From the NCBI RefSeq assembly GCF_029624125.1, contig NZ_JARSBN010000006.1, forward strand, positions 62,001-126,000: 64,000 nucleotides of DNA, in the 5' to 3' direction. Numbering within the stretch: position 1 is the stretch's first letter; the number at the start of each line of letters is the position of its first letter. Shown here one piece after another: positions 9,582-18,101 of this stretch. Source of the stretch: Winogradskyella marincola (GTDB taxonomy: Bacteria; Bacteroidota; Bacteroidia; Flavobacteriales; Flavobacteriaceae). A model generated the notes under the pieces. The model had not been told where the DNA came from and did no database searches. It saw nothing but the letters and a program-made list of their open reading frames with translations. Made by a program: the position numbers and the translations under genes.

Positions 9582-10992
9582 TTAACCATCTTTTCTTATT
9601 GTTCAATTGCTTTTCATTATTTCGCACTGCCTCATAAAAATCCAAGTTGTTTTGTAAATAAATTCTTCTTACACCAAATTCACCTCCTAGATCAGATGTT
9701 TTTTTATTATAAAACTCATCTGTTGTAATGCTTTCAATAAACCTAAAAACATCTTCAGGTCTATAAGACATTTCTATAACATCTAATAAATTTTGATTAT
9801 TATCTCTTAGTATTTTAATTACAGTTTGCGATACAATTGAGTTTTGATTAATTCTATAACTACCTAACAAATAATCTAACCATAAGGCACACTCTATTAG
9901 TTTTACCTCCTTGAACTTGTCGTAATATGATATTATTGCTAGTCTAAAAAAACTTCTAAAATAATAACTAACGCCACGTAATAACGTATTATATAGATTA
10001 GTGAAATCTGCAAATCTATTTTCGATAAAGAGCATTTGATATATAGCAAAATACTTCTCTGTATAAAGAAAAAAACCAATTCCCTTTTGTATGGGTTGTC
10101 TTAAAGCAAAAGGATATTGTTCTGCTGTAGTTTGTAAATTTAACGCGTTGGGCTGTACAACAACACCTTGAGATTCACAAAACGTTAGTGAACTGGATAA
10201 GGAATTAAAAACATTTGGGTAAAGACGTATTGCTTCACCATCCTTCCCTTTAATAGTTTGTTTTTGAAAGTTGTCTAATATGGCATCTTTAAATTCAAAA
10301 TATAAATGCTTGCCTTTCCATTGCCGACTTCGCCATAGTATCAAATTAAACAAGTCATTTAAAAATTGTCCTGTATTATTTCTATCCCATTTTTTTGCAA
10401 AAATAGCTTGTAAACTTTCTTTCCCTTTTAACTCTCTTAAATGATAAGATTTTAAAAAATCTACAGCGCTAAGCGTTACACCTCTTGCATTTTGACTATC
10501 AAAAAAAGTAAATGCCTCATCCTCGGAATTTGTAATAATTACTGTAAATGCTAATTTTGAAAATATATCTTGTATATGTTTTTTTACAACTGTTATGGTG
10601 CTTTTTATGTATTGATAGTTTTGCTTTAAATTAGCAGAAGACAATAATGAGTTATACTCTAAATTCCAATATCCGCTTTCTAAAAAGCTTTCATCTTTAT
10701 TCCATGCATAGTCTGTAATTAAAAGACTAGTAATACGTTGTTGACCATCAATAACCTCATAGGTGTTTTTGTCTTTTTCAAATAGCAAAATTGAACCTAA
10801 ATAATATAAAGGTGCATTTTCATTGTATACATTATCAATAAAAAAATGATCTTCAAAATCTTTATACAGTTGCTCCAGTTTTACGTAATCCCAAACATAT
10901 GGTCTTTGGTAATCTGGTAAAGAAACATGTGCATCTGTATCAAAAAAATTCTCAATTAAACATGTACCTACAATTAATTCACTTTGCTTCAT
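9556..10992 (-). CDS. DUF262 protein without an HNH domain (GmrS-like half)
   Basis: This 478-residue protein has the DUF262 signatures LPDYQRPYVWDY (25-36) and VIDGQQRITSLL (DGQQR at 82-86), at nearly the same positions as in the next gene. The C-terminal half has no recognisable DUF1524/HNH motif, so on its own it would be a sensor or NTPase half. It overlaps the following DUF262-DUF1524 gene by 26 bp, so the two are probably translated in a coupled way and may form a heteromeric complex. It starts 18 bp after an unknown 200-residue gene. Tandem DUF262 genes inside type I R-M loci are a common accessory arrangement, but the function of this pair is not established. Confidence 0.87.
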   Translation of the reverse strand: MKQSELIVGTCLIENFFDTDAHVSLPDYQRPYVWDYVKLEQLYKDFEDHFFIDNVYNENAPLYYLGSILLFEKDKNTYEVIDGQQRITSLLITDYAWNKDESFLESGYWNLEYNSLLSSANLKQNYQYIKSTITVVKKHIQDIFSKLAFTVIITNSEDEAFTFFDSQNARGVTLSAVDFLKSYHLRELKGKESLQAIFAKKWDRNNTGQFLNDLFNLILWRSRQWKGKHLYFEFKDAILDNFQKQTIKGKDGEAIRLYPNVFNSLSSSLTFCESQGVVVQPNALNLQTTAEQYPFALRQPIQKGIGFFLYTEKYFAIYQMLFIENRFADFTNLYNTLLRGVSYYFRSFFRLAIISYYDKFKEVKLIECALWLDYLLGSYRINQNSIVSQTVIKILRDNNQNLLDVIEMSYRPEDVFRFIESITTDEFYNKKTSDLGGEFGVRRIYLQNNLDFYEAVRNNEKQLNNKKRWLNEYINKNK

Positions 10993-11010
10993 CTATACTC
11001 TGTCTAAAAA

Positions 11011-11613
11011 TTAATAGCTTAAGTTTTCGTAGTCACAAAATAATTTGTGGATTACAAATTGTTGCTGTAGTAATTTCTCTTCTTTCTTATTTTTATATTT
11101 CAGGATAGTTTGTTTAACCTCTTTATTACAAAAAATTATAGCTTGATTGGTTTTGTGTAATGAGGTGTATTTTACAATCTTATCTATGGTTTGCCTCATT
11201 TTAACTTTTGCAAAAGAATGGGCAACATTAAAAGCCTCACCATATACTGTTTTATTGCGTGTTGTATTTACAATAAAATCAAACCCGCTTTTATTACCCA
11301 TATTTAGCTTTATGGTATTTGGTATAATTTCTGGTATCTTTCCGTTAAACATAAGTCTTGCTCCTTCTAATAATACCAAGTCACTAGCAATTCTATTAAG
11401 CGCTTCAAAAACTGTTAGGTTTTTATAAGGACCTATTTCTTTTGGTTGTCTTTTAACCAATTGTATCTGCTCTATTATAGCACTGGATGCTGGTAATGAA
11501 AACTCATTATTAACAATACAATTTAGATATAATAATCTAGCCTTGCTAAACTCTTGTTTTGTTAAAGGTGTATTGAATTTATCGTATAATATAAATTTAT
11601 CTGAAGCTTTCAT
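11011..11613 (-). CDS. hypothetical protein in the R-M/DUF262 operon
   Basis: I do not recognise this 200-residue protein. It is soluble, basic and without signal peptide or membrane segment. The middle contains SGFDFIVN and then KTVYGEAFNVAH, a D...E pair in a beta-strand-like context that would be compatible with a PD-(D/E)xK nuclease core, followed by a beta-strand AIIFCNK. The resemblance is weak and no lysine completes a clear motif. It lies 18 bp upstream of the first DUF262 gene and 143 bp downstream of the GIY-YIG gene, so it probably belongs functionally with the DUF262 pair as a third component of that inserted module. Confidence 0.75.
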   Translation of the reverse strand: MKASDKFILYDKFNTPLTKQEFSKARLLYLNCIVNNEFSLPASSAIIEQIQLVKRQPKEIGPYKNLTVFEALNRIASDLVLLEGARLMFNGKIPEIIPNTIKLNMGNKSGFDFIVNTTRNKTVYGEAFNVAHSFAKVKMRQTIDKIVKYTSLHKTNQAIIFCNKEVKQTILKYKNKKEEKLLQQQFVIHKLFCDYENLSY

Positions 11614-11643
11614 ATATGCGTACTTACAGCATCTGTTTACTAC

Positions 11644-11742
11644 TTAAGTTATTTGTTTCAACTCCTCCACAACTTGCCCTGAGCTTACCGAAGGGTCTAC
11701 CATCCCACTCATTATCCTTGGTAATTTGATATAGTTCCATTT
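11644..11742 (-). pseudogene. C-terminal fragment of a second hsdS
   Basis: In the 143-bp gap between the GIY-YIG gene and the next gene, a minus-strand frame ending in TAA at 11644 reads LPRIMSGMVDPSV and then GQVVEELKQIT. This matches the end of HsdS subunits and directly parallels LLPRLMSGMIDVEKL of the intact hsdS in this operon. No start and no target-recognition domain remain. The frame also carries a copy of a short dispersed repeat (11678-11695). It is best read as the stump of a deleted or recombined specificity gene. Confidence 0.6.
11678..11695. repeat. REP-like dispersed repeat, copy 2
   Basis: The sequence CCCTGAGCTTACCGAAGG matches, with two differences in its 17-nt core, the consensus CCTGAGCTTGTCGAAGG whose first copy is in hsdM. 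It lies in the hsdS remnant. This repeat is familiar from many Bacteroidetes genomes, often translated as CHPELVEG when it lands in a gene. Confidence 0.55.
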
Positions 11743-11756
11743 TTAATTAGACCATT

Positions 11757-12536
11757 TTATATTTTCGACAATTCAAGAGTTCTACAATCTAAAATTTTGA
11801 CTAAAACTTTCTCATCTAATTTAAAGTTATCCAAATACCATTTTTTCAATTTTTTCTTACCGTTAAATGATTTGGTTTTTCCTGACCTTGTAAAAGTTCC
11901 TTTTATTTTCTTTTCACCTTCAATTACTACTATCATTTCAACACCAGAAGTGGATGGTAAGAGATGTGAACTTTTCATTCGAAAACCAATTTTTCCTTTA
12001 TTGTAATATTCTTTCTTGAGAGGCATTTCGAATTCTTTACCATCATCGGAAATATAATTACTTTTTACTGGCTCTTCTTTATCCTTAGAATTGGTAACAT
12101 TCTTATTTAATAAATCTCCATTATCAAATTCTTTTATTAAACTATGTTCAATCCCTGACACCGAACTCACTTTTAAGCATTTATAATCACCTAAATCTAA
12201 TTCTGGAAGTATATATATTTCTACTTTTTTATTTTTATTTAATAAATCAAGAATACGTTTATATACATTTTTATTGGTACTAGCCTCTACCTTTCCGTAT
12301 TTATCTTTTTCACTTGCTTTACCATATTTATAACCATTCATTCTTTTATAAAGTGTTTTCGTAGTAACTCCTATATAAAACACTTTGTCTCCTTCAACAA
12401 ATGCATAATTTAAGTCTTCTTGATTTTTAGTTGTATCATCTAAAGAATAATCAATACGTTTTTTTTTATTAGTTGTTTTTAACCATTCCCCAGCATAAAC
12501 AAAGCCGTATCCTTTTAATTTATCTTTTGGTGTCAT
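11757..12536 (-). CDS. GIY-YIG nuclease-domain protein
   Basis: This 259-residue protein has a GIY-YIG-like core at about residues 45-150: YAFVEGDKVFYIGVT (the two beta-strands), an arginine in LYKRMNGY, and SGIEHSLIKEF with the metal-binding glutamate, followed by LLNKNVTNS. The C-terminal third contains GFRMKSSHLLPST and MIVVIEGEKKIKG, probably a small beta-rich DNA-binding part. It starts directly after the hsdS stop (TAA immediately followed by ATG), so it is translationally linked to the R-M genes. Nucleases of this fold occur as restriction enzymes and homing nucleases. Here it may be an accessory restriction activity. The family is fairly clear, the target unknown. Confidence 0.82.
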   Translation of the reverse strand: MTPKDKLKGYGFVYAGEWLKTTNKKKRIDYSLDDTTKNQEDLNYAFVEGDKVFYIGVTTKTLYKRMNGYKYGKASEKDKYGKVEASTNKNVYKRILDLLNKNKKVEIYILPELDLGDYKCLKVSSVSGIEHSLIKEFDNGDLLNKNVTNSKDKEEPVKSNYISDDGKEFEMPLKKEYYNKGKIGFRMKSSHLLPSTSGVEMIVVIEGEKKIKGTFTRSGKTKSFNGKKKLKKWYLDNFKLDEKVLVKILDCRTLELSKI

Positions 12537-13859
12537 TTAAGCTCTTTTATATTTCTCAATATCCTCTGCCACCATACCCAAACTATCATTAACCACATAC
12601 TTTAAGCTTCCAACCTCTAGCTTCTCTACATCTATCATCCCACTCATTAAGCGTGGTAACAATATATCGCGTGCTTCTTTTAAGTGTTGGTTTTGGCTAA
12701 ACAAAGTATTTATTGCTGAATAAATAGGCTCTATCAAATCATTAAATTGTTTAATTATTGAATTATCTGGCACTACTACTACCATTTCTTTTAAAAATGA
12801 AGCTCTAAAAAAATCTCTTGCTGCTCCTGTTTTCTTGTTTAATAGACTTTTAATTAAATCTTCCATCATTAATATCTTAAAGAAATTATATTCTTTATTT
12901 TTTGATCTAATTGCCCACTGATTTTGATTTTGCAATACGCCTAAATCTTTTGGAAGGACTATTCCATAATTACCAATACTAGCACCAACCATAATTAACA
13001 TTAAGTCATATTCTTTAACAAAATATCTACTATAGTTTTCAGCTTTCTTTTTACTCAAGTAAATTGGTTGATCAATTGATATCCATTTAGTCTGAGAATA
13101 ATCTTTTGTTCTTAAAATTTTTACTCCATCATTTCTATAATCATTGCTCTTAAAGGCATAACCATTATTAATTGTAAATAAATTTTCAAATTTCTCATTA
13201 TTAAAACCCTCAGGCAACCCAGTCTCTTCATCAAACTTTGTAGTTTCATGACCAGGAAATTTAAAGCGTACAAACCACTCTTCATAGGTGAGTTGTGCTT
13301 GTTCTTCTAATAGCTTAATGCGCTTTAGGTTGTTTTCTATTAAATCATCATAGGCTGATAAGATACTGGCTATTTTACGTTGGGTTTTTAGTGGTGGTAG
13401 GTTAATTTTTATTTTCTTTATCTTATATATACCTAATTTATCTTGTGCAGCTCCTGATGCAACAATTTGAAAATAATATTTCATATAATTAGGAACTAGA
13501 GCATATTTTAAAAACAAAGAATCTGCTTTATCTTTATCTGAAACCAGTTTAACAGCATTCTCAGTTAAATTTGCTCCATCAAATTCTCCAGTAACCATTG
13601 CTGTATCTCCTATATTTGCACCTACAATAGTGATAATTACATCTCCTTTGTTAACAATATATCTGGAAATCAAGTTAAAGGTACTTTCACTTATATAAGT
13701 TGGTTGATCAAAATTAATCTTACCATTTTTAATGTCACGTGCTCTTATGTATTTATGATCTGTTTCAATTTCTATCAATTCATGACCCTTCGGTAATCTC
13801 TTTCCGCCTTTAATAGAACAAATTCTCCCTAATTCGACTTTATCCCAACCTTCCCTCAT
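12537..13859 (-). CDS. hsdS: type I restriction-modification specificity subunit
   Basis: This 440-residue HsdS has two target-recognition domains, about residues 1-150 and 215-370. Each is followed by a conserved helical spacer: LPPLKTQRKIASILSAYDD with IENNLKRIKLLEEQ after the first, and LKEARDILLPRLMSGMID at the end. Both domains show the repeated MVGASIGN / IVGANIGD type motif, as expected for pseudo-symmetric half-subunits. It determines the bipartite DNA target shared by methylation and cleavage. It overlaps hsdM by 4 bp (ATGA) and abuts the GIY-YIG gene. A fragment of a second specificity gene downstream suggests past exchange. Confidence 0.95.
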   Translation of the reverse strand: MREGWDKVELGRICSIKGGKRLPKGHELIEIETDHKYIRARDIKNGKINFDQPTYISESTFNLISRYIVNKGDVIITIVGANIGDTAMVTGEFDGANLTENAVKLVSDKDKADSLFLKYALVPNYMKYYFQIVASGAAQDKLGIYKIKKIKINLPPLKTQRKIASILSAYDDLIENNLKRIKLLEEQAQLTYEEWFVRFKFPGHETTKFDEETGLPEGFNNEKFENLFTINNGYAFKSNDYRNDGVKILRTKDYSQTKWISIDQPIYLSKKKAENYSRYFVKEYDLMLIMVGASIGNYGIVLPKDLGVLQNQNQWAIRSKNKEYNFFKILMMEDLIKSLLNKKTGAARDFFRASFLKEMVVVVPDNSIIKQFNDLIEPIYSAINTLFSQNQHLKEARDILLPRLMSGMIDVEKLEVGSLKYVVNDSLGMVAEDIEKYKRA

Positions 13860-15463
13860 AACTTCACGCTTTGTATTTGTTGCATTAAGGTATTGGCTTC
13901 GGTGTTTAGTTGGGCAAGTTCGGTATGTATGGCTTGCATTCGCCCTTTATAGTCAAAATCCATATCTATATCAATCTTTACACCTACGTAGCGACCTGGT
14001 GTTAGGCTGTAGTCTTGCTCTTTAATCTCTTCTAATGTGGTTATTTTGCATAGGCCTTCTACGTCTTGGTATTTGCCTTTTGGGAAGTGTTCTGCTAACC
14101 AAGCGTTCTCGACTATTCCTTCGACAAGCTCAGGATGACAGCTCAAGGTGACATCGTTGTTTCTAAAGGCATTCATAATAGCAGTTAAACCTTCTAGTTG
14201 GTCGTCGCTAAAGTCGTTAATGGTAGTGCTAACTTTTCTAAAGGTATTTCGGGCATCTATCATGAGCACCTTGTCTTTGTTTTCAGCTTTTTTGCCTTTA
14301 TTAAAAAACCATACATGACATGGTAAGCTACGCGTGTAAAAAAAGTTGTTGCTTATGGCTACAATACATTCTACATCGCCTGTTTCTATCAGTTTTTGGC
14401 GTATTAGTTTTTCGGCATTGCCAGCATCAGTCGCAGAACTTGCCATTACAAAACCTGCTCTTCCAGTTTCGTTTAAATAACTATGGAAATATTGCATCCA
14501 TAAATAATTACCATTGCTAATGGTGCCTTTTCCTGTTAATGGTGCACCAAAAGGTAAACGCTCGTCATCTGCTAAAAATTTATTCTTCGCATCTATCTTA
14601 TCCACATTAAATGGTGGATTAGCCATAACGAAGTCACACTTTCCTGTTAGGTTATGCGGATTGCTATAAAAGCTATTGCTTTCTATAATTTTACCTTCTA
14701 TACCATGTATGGCAAGGTTCATTTTAGCTAAACGCGTGTTGTTGCTTTTTAGCTCTGTACCATACACAGTAATGGCTTCGTTAACGTTTTTGTTGTCGTG
14801 GTCTTTTATAAAATGTGCGGTTTGCACAAACATACCACCAGAACCACAAGCAGGATCATGAACAATACCATGATTAGGTTGTATAAAGTTTACGATAAGG
14901 TTAACTAATGATGGTGGTGTAAAAAACTCACCACCTTCTTGCGCACCTGCACCTTGCATAGAGAATTTCATTAAGAAAAACTCGTAAATGCGCCCAAACA
15001 CATCGCCTTTAGCATTTTTTACGGCGTCTTTATTAAATACACGTACCAAATCGCGCAGTAGTTTGTCATCAAACTCTTGATAGCTTTTTGGCAGAATACC
15101 TTCTAGGTCTGGATATTCGGCTTCAATAAGCTTCATAGCATTATTAATGGCTTGTGCTATATCTTCGCTTTCTGGTAAATTGGCTAAATAATCGTATTTG
15201 GCTTTTTCTGGCAACATAATAGCACCAGCTGCGGTATAATCTTCTTTATTGGCTTCTCGTTTTTCTCCTGTACGTGGATTAATAGGAAGGTTGTTTTGCA
15301 CTTCAATTTTGGCATCTTCATAACGGTTTTGTGCAAAACGCAGTAGTACTAGACCTAATAATGGGTCTTTGTATTCGGCAGCGGTCAATTTAGAATTGGC
15401 TCTTAAGTCGTCTGCTGCGTCCCAAAGTTCGGTTTCTAGTTGTTTTATGTTTTGTTGGGTCAT
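13856..15463 (-). CDS. hsdM: type I restriction-modification DNA methyltransferase subunit
   Basis: This 535-residue HsdM begins with the HsdM N-terminal helical domain (ELWDAADDLRANSKL). It carries the SAM-binding motif HDPACGSGGMF near residue 203 and the catalytic MANPPFNV near 281, typical for an N6-adenine methylase. A short stretch SCHPELVEG near 441-449 is not part of the family. It corresponds to an in-frame copy of a dispersed repeat (14118-14140) lying just before the conserved NAWLAEHFPKGKYQD segment, and the frame stays open through it. The gene starts 9 bp after a MORN-repeat gene and overlaps hsdS by 4 bp. Confidence 0.96.
   Translation of the reverse strand: MTQQNIKQLETELWDAADDLRANSKLTAAEYKDPLLGLVLLRFAQNRYEDAKIEVQNNLPINPRTGEKREANKEDYTAAGAIMLPEKAKYDYLANLPESEDIAQAINNAMKLIEAEYPDLEGILPKSYQEFDDKLLRDLVRVFNKDAVKNAKGDVFGRIYEFFLMKFSMQGAGAQEGGEFFTPPSLVNLIVNFIQPNHGIVHDPACGSGGMFVQTAHFIKDHDNKNVNEAITVYGTELKSNNTRLAKMNLAIHGIEGKIIESNSFYSNPHNLTGKCDFVMANPPFNVDKIDAKNKFLADDERLPFGAPLTGKGTISNGNYLWMQYFHSYLNETGRAGFVMASSATDAGNAEKLIRQKLIETGDVECIVAISNNFFYTRSLPCHVWFFNKGKKAENKDKVLMIDARNTFRKVSTTINDFSDDQLEGLTAIMNAFRNNDVTLSCHPELVEGIVENAWLAEHFPKGKYQDVEGLCKITTLEEIKEQDYSLTPGRYVGVKIDIDMDFDYKGRMQAIHTELAQLNTEANTLMQQIQSVKL
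14118..14153. repeat. REP-like dispersed repeat inside hsdM, copy 1, with a 13-bp tandem echo
   Basis: On the plus strand CCTTCGACAAGCTCAGG followed by ATGACA lies inside hsdM and is read on the minus strand as CHPELVEG. Directly next to it GCTCAGGATGACA (14128-14140) is repeated imperfectly as GCTCAAGGTGACA (14141-14153). The whole block is in frame with hsdM. Confidence 0.65.
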
Positions 15464-15472
15464 TATATTTAG

Positions 15473-17833
15473 TTAGTCTTTTAAAATTCCGTCTTTATAT
15501 TTTTCTTTTTTAAGCTTATCACCTGCTTTGTTGTAGTAGGTTGTTGTTCCATTACGCAATCCATCTCTAATTCGTCGTTCTTCGTAATTACCTGTATCAT
15601 CATCAGTATAGATAAACTCACCATCAAATAATTGGTTGGCATCTAAAGTATAATATGTTTCGGAATTAGGTTTATTACTATGATCTACGTACTTAGTAAT
15701 AATCTTTACATTTTGTTTTGGATAGTTATGTTCCCAAGTACCTGTCATAGCTGTTTTATAGATATTACCTTGAAAGGAAATACTTCCGTCTGCATGGGCT
15801 AATAAAACAACACCATCTTGGTAGCTTTTACTAGACCCTTTCATTTCTTTATGAAACAATTCTCTAAAATCGAAATGTGGGACTTTTTCAGTTGGTTTAG
15901 CGATGTGGTAATCGGCTTCAAGCCTACCTCCTTCTTTAAAGTGATTGATAAAACGTACTTTGTATGCACTTCGGGATTCCGATAAGATTTTATAGACTTT
16001 TTCTATGTTTTGCCCTTGTGCATCATATACTCTGAGTTCTTTAAGTTCATTACTTGTAAATAACTTTTCTTCTTGTTTTATACCTTCAAGGTTGTATTTG
16101 ATATATAAGCCATTTAAACGATTGTATTTATAATTACTCTCTACTAAGATATGCTCATCGTTAAGATATTCAATCCATTTCCCATCTTTAGCTCCGCTTT
16201 GGTAGTTTCCTTTTTTATAGACGTATATTGGGTCTTCTTCTGTTTCAATGGTATAGCTTTCAATCCATTCTCCATGTTCTTTACCATAATTGTAATTGCC
16301 TTTAAAGCGTAAATTACCTAGGCTATCTTTTAGAACATACTCGCCATTCAGTTCATCATCTTTGTAATTAGCTAAGAGGTGTAATTTTGTATATATACGT
16401 CTTTTGCAAGAGTCTACAGGTTTGTTATTTTCATCTAATTCATTACACTTATATGCTTCATAACGTAATTGTGAAAATCGTTCTGAAACACCATTACGCA
16501 TACCATTGGTATAATTCTCTACAAGATAAAGCTCTTGAGAATATGGCTCTTCCTTATCGTTACTACTCATTCTTGAATAATGGAATTTCCAAGGTCCTGT
16601 TTTTAAGTCTTTACTATAATTTCCTTCGCTTAAACCACCAGCAAGATCATAATGTTTCCAATATCCTGTTTTAAGACCGTTTTGATATTGACCACTATCT
16701 GTAAGATATAGCTTTGTTGTATCGGTTTGTATTATACCTCCTACTAACAATTTTCTTAAATCTCTATAGCGTCTAAAATTTCCGTGAAGCTTGTCATTAT
16801 TATAATTGGTTATTATTAAGGTGTCTTCTGAAATTTCTTGTGCAAAACCATTTTTTAAGTCATTTTCAAACATTACTTTTGAGAGTACTCGCTGGTTCTG
16901 GTCTTCATCGAAATAAATTAATTTAGTCTCACCTTCTAATTTGCCTTCTGAATAGTTTGTAACCAATTTAACCTTTAAGCTACCTGTTTCTTCATTGTAT
17001 AAATAATCTATAGTTTCTCCGTGTAATATTCCTTTTTTAAAAACCTTAGTCTTTTTGATTTTTCCGTCAGGCTGATATTCTATTGATTCACCATCCAATT
17101 CACCATTATTAATATTATAAACATATAATACATTCCCATTCTCGTCATACTCTTTCCATGAACCTTGTTTTTTATCATTTTCATAAACACCTTCAATACT
17201 TAAATTGCCATTTCTATAGTACCCTTTATAATCTCCTTCAAACTTACCATCCTTAACATTGTAGATGATTTCCACTTGTTGGCTATTATCAAAGTATAGT
17301 TTTTTTAAACCATTACCGGGATCATATGCACTCGATTTTTTGATTAGCGTAAAACCATATGCTGTAATACTTTTATCGAAACTGGAATAACTGTCTTTTT
17401 CTCGTTTCTCGGTAGAAATGGTAAGCAAAAACTTTTTATTAGCATAAGTTGATATTAATTCATTATCCTCAATTTCACTGTTTTTAAGCCTGTATCCTCT
17501 TACGCCTAAAGCCTTCTGAATTGCAGTATAAGATGGTTTGTTAAAAACAGAATAACTGATTTTATTTGGAAAACCTTCAAATGTATACAGATAGAACCAT
17601 GCTGATGCTTTATCGTCATAAGATTTATTGTATGACCAAGTAATAGTATTGTAACTTTCAGAATCTCCTTTTGAAGATTCGTAATATTCCCATCCTTTAT
17701 TCATTAAAAACTGGTTAACACTTTCCCAGTTTTTTTTCTGGCAGATATTTTCTAAATCATTTAAAGAAAGCTTTTGGGCTTGAACTGTAGACAAAAAAAG
17801 ACATAAACATGCGTACAGAAATCGTAATTTCAT
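15473..17833 (-). CDS. secreted MORN-like (YwqK-type) repeat protein
   Basis: This 786-residue protein starts with a clear signal peptide (MKLRFLYACLCLFLSTVQAQ). After an N-terminal domain of about 200 residues it is built of many MORN-variant repeats of the form GNLxIEGxYxNDKKQGxW.EYDENG, as in the family annotated YwqK (toxin-antitoxin YwqK family antitoxin), a name that says little about function. It should be extracytoplasmic. Its stop is only 9 bp before hsdM on the same strand, so it may be the first gene of that transcript although it has no evident link to restriction. Upstream, at 18001-18016, lies a regulatory dyad with a one-mismatch promoter box (17972-17979) facing this gene. Confidence 0.85.
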   Translation of the reverse strand: MKLRFLYACLCLFLSTVQAQKLSLNDLENICQKKNWESVNQFLMNKGWEYYESSKGDSESYNTITWSYNKSYDDKASAWFYLYTFEGFPNKISYSVFNKPSYTAIQKALGVRGYRLKNSEIEDNELISTYANKKFLLTISTEKREKDSYSSFDKSITAYGFTLIKKSSAYDPGNGLKKLYFDNSQQVEIIYNVKDGKFEGDYKGYYRNGNLSIEGVYENDKKQGSWKEYDENGNVLYVYNINNGELDGESIEYQPDGKIKKTKVFKKGILHGETIDYLYNEETGSLKVKLVTNYSEGKLEGETKLIYFDEDQNQRVLSKVMFENDLKNGFAQEISEDTLIITNYNNDKLHGNFRRYRDLRKLLVGGIIQTDTTKLYLTDSGQYQNGLKTGYWKHYDLAGGLSEGNYSKDLKTGPWKFHYSRMSSNDKEEPYSQELYLVENYTNGMRNGVSERFSQLRYEAYKCNELDENNKPVDSCKRRIYTKLHLLANYKDDELNGEYVLKDSLGNLRFKGNYNYGKEHGEWIESYTIETEEDPIYVYKKGNYQSGAKDGKWIEYLNDEHILVESNYKYNRLNGLYIKYNLEGIKQEEKLFTSNELKELRVYDAQGQNIEKVYKILSESRSAYKVRFINHFKEGGRLEADYHIAKPTEKVPHFDFRELFHKEMKGSSKSYQDGVVLLAHADGSISFQGNIYKTAMTGTWEHNYPKQNVKIITKYVDHSNKPNSETYYTLDANQLFDGEFIYTDDDTGNYEERRIRDGLRNGTTTYYNKAGDKLKKEKYKDGILKD

Positions 17834-18000
17834 TGATTGATTTTTAAATTAATAACAAAATCATTACAAGCAGCGCAATGATTTATAAAACTTAGAATTA
17901 ATTTTAAGGGTCTTTAAAATTAAATAAAATGAGTTATTCATCTAGTCATTTAAAGACGAATTCTTAAAAAATAAATTTAAAAAATTTTGAAAAAGTCACC

Positions 18001-18016
18001 TTACGGAAAACCGTAA
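18001..18016. promoter_or_regulatory. TACGG-N4-CCGTA dyad, site 1 (PLD operon promoter)
   Basis: The perfect inverted repeat TTACGGAAAACCGTAA is centred at 18008.5. A TAAGTTTG box, an exact TAnnTTTG, begins 29.5 nt to the right at 18038 and faces the PLD gene, whose ATG is at 18102. The dyad therefore sits near position -40, where an activator would overlap the -33 region. On the left at the same distance there is TAAATTTA on the minus strand (one mismatch). The same geometry recurs at three further copies. Confidence 0.75.
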
Positions 18017-18101
18017 CAAAACCTTTTAAATTTGATATAAGTTTGGATTTTAAAAACCTAAACAAATGTCAGTCAATTAAAAACAAATAACCAAGAGCAT
18101 A

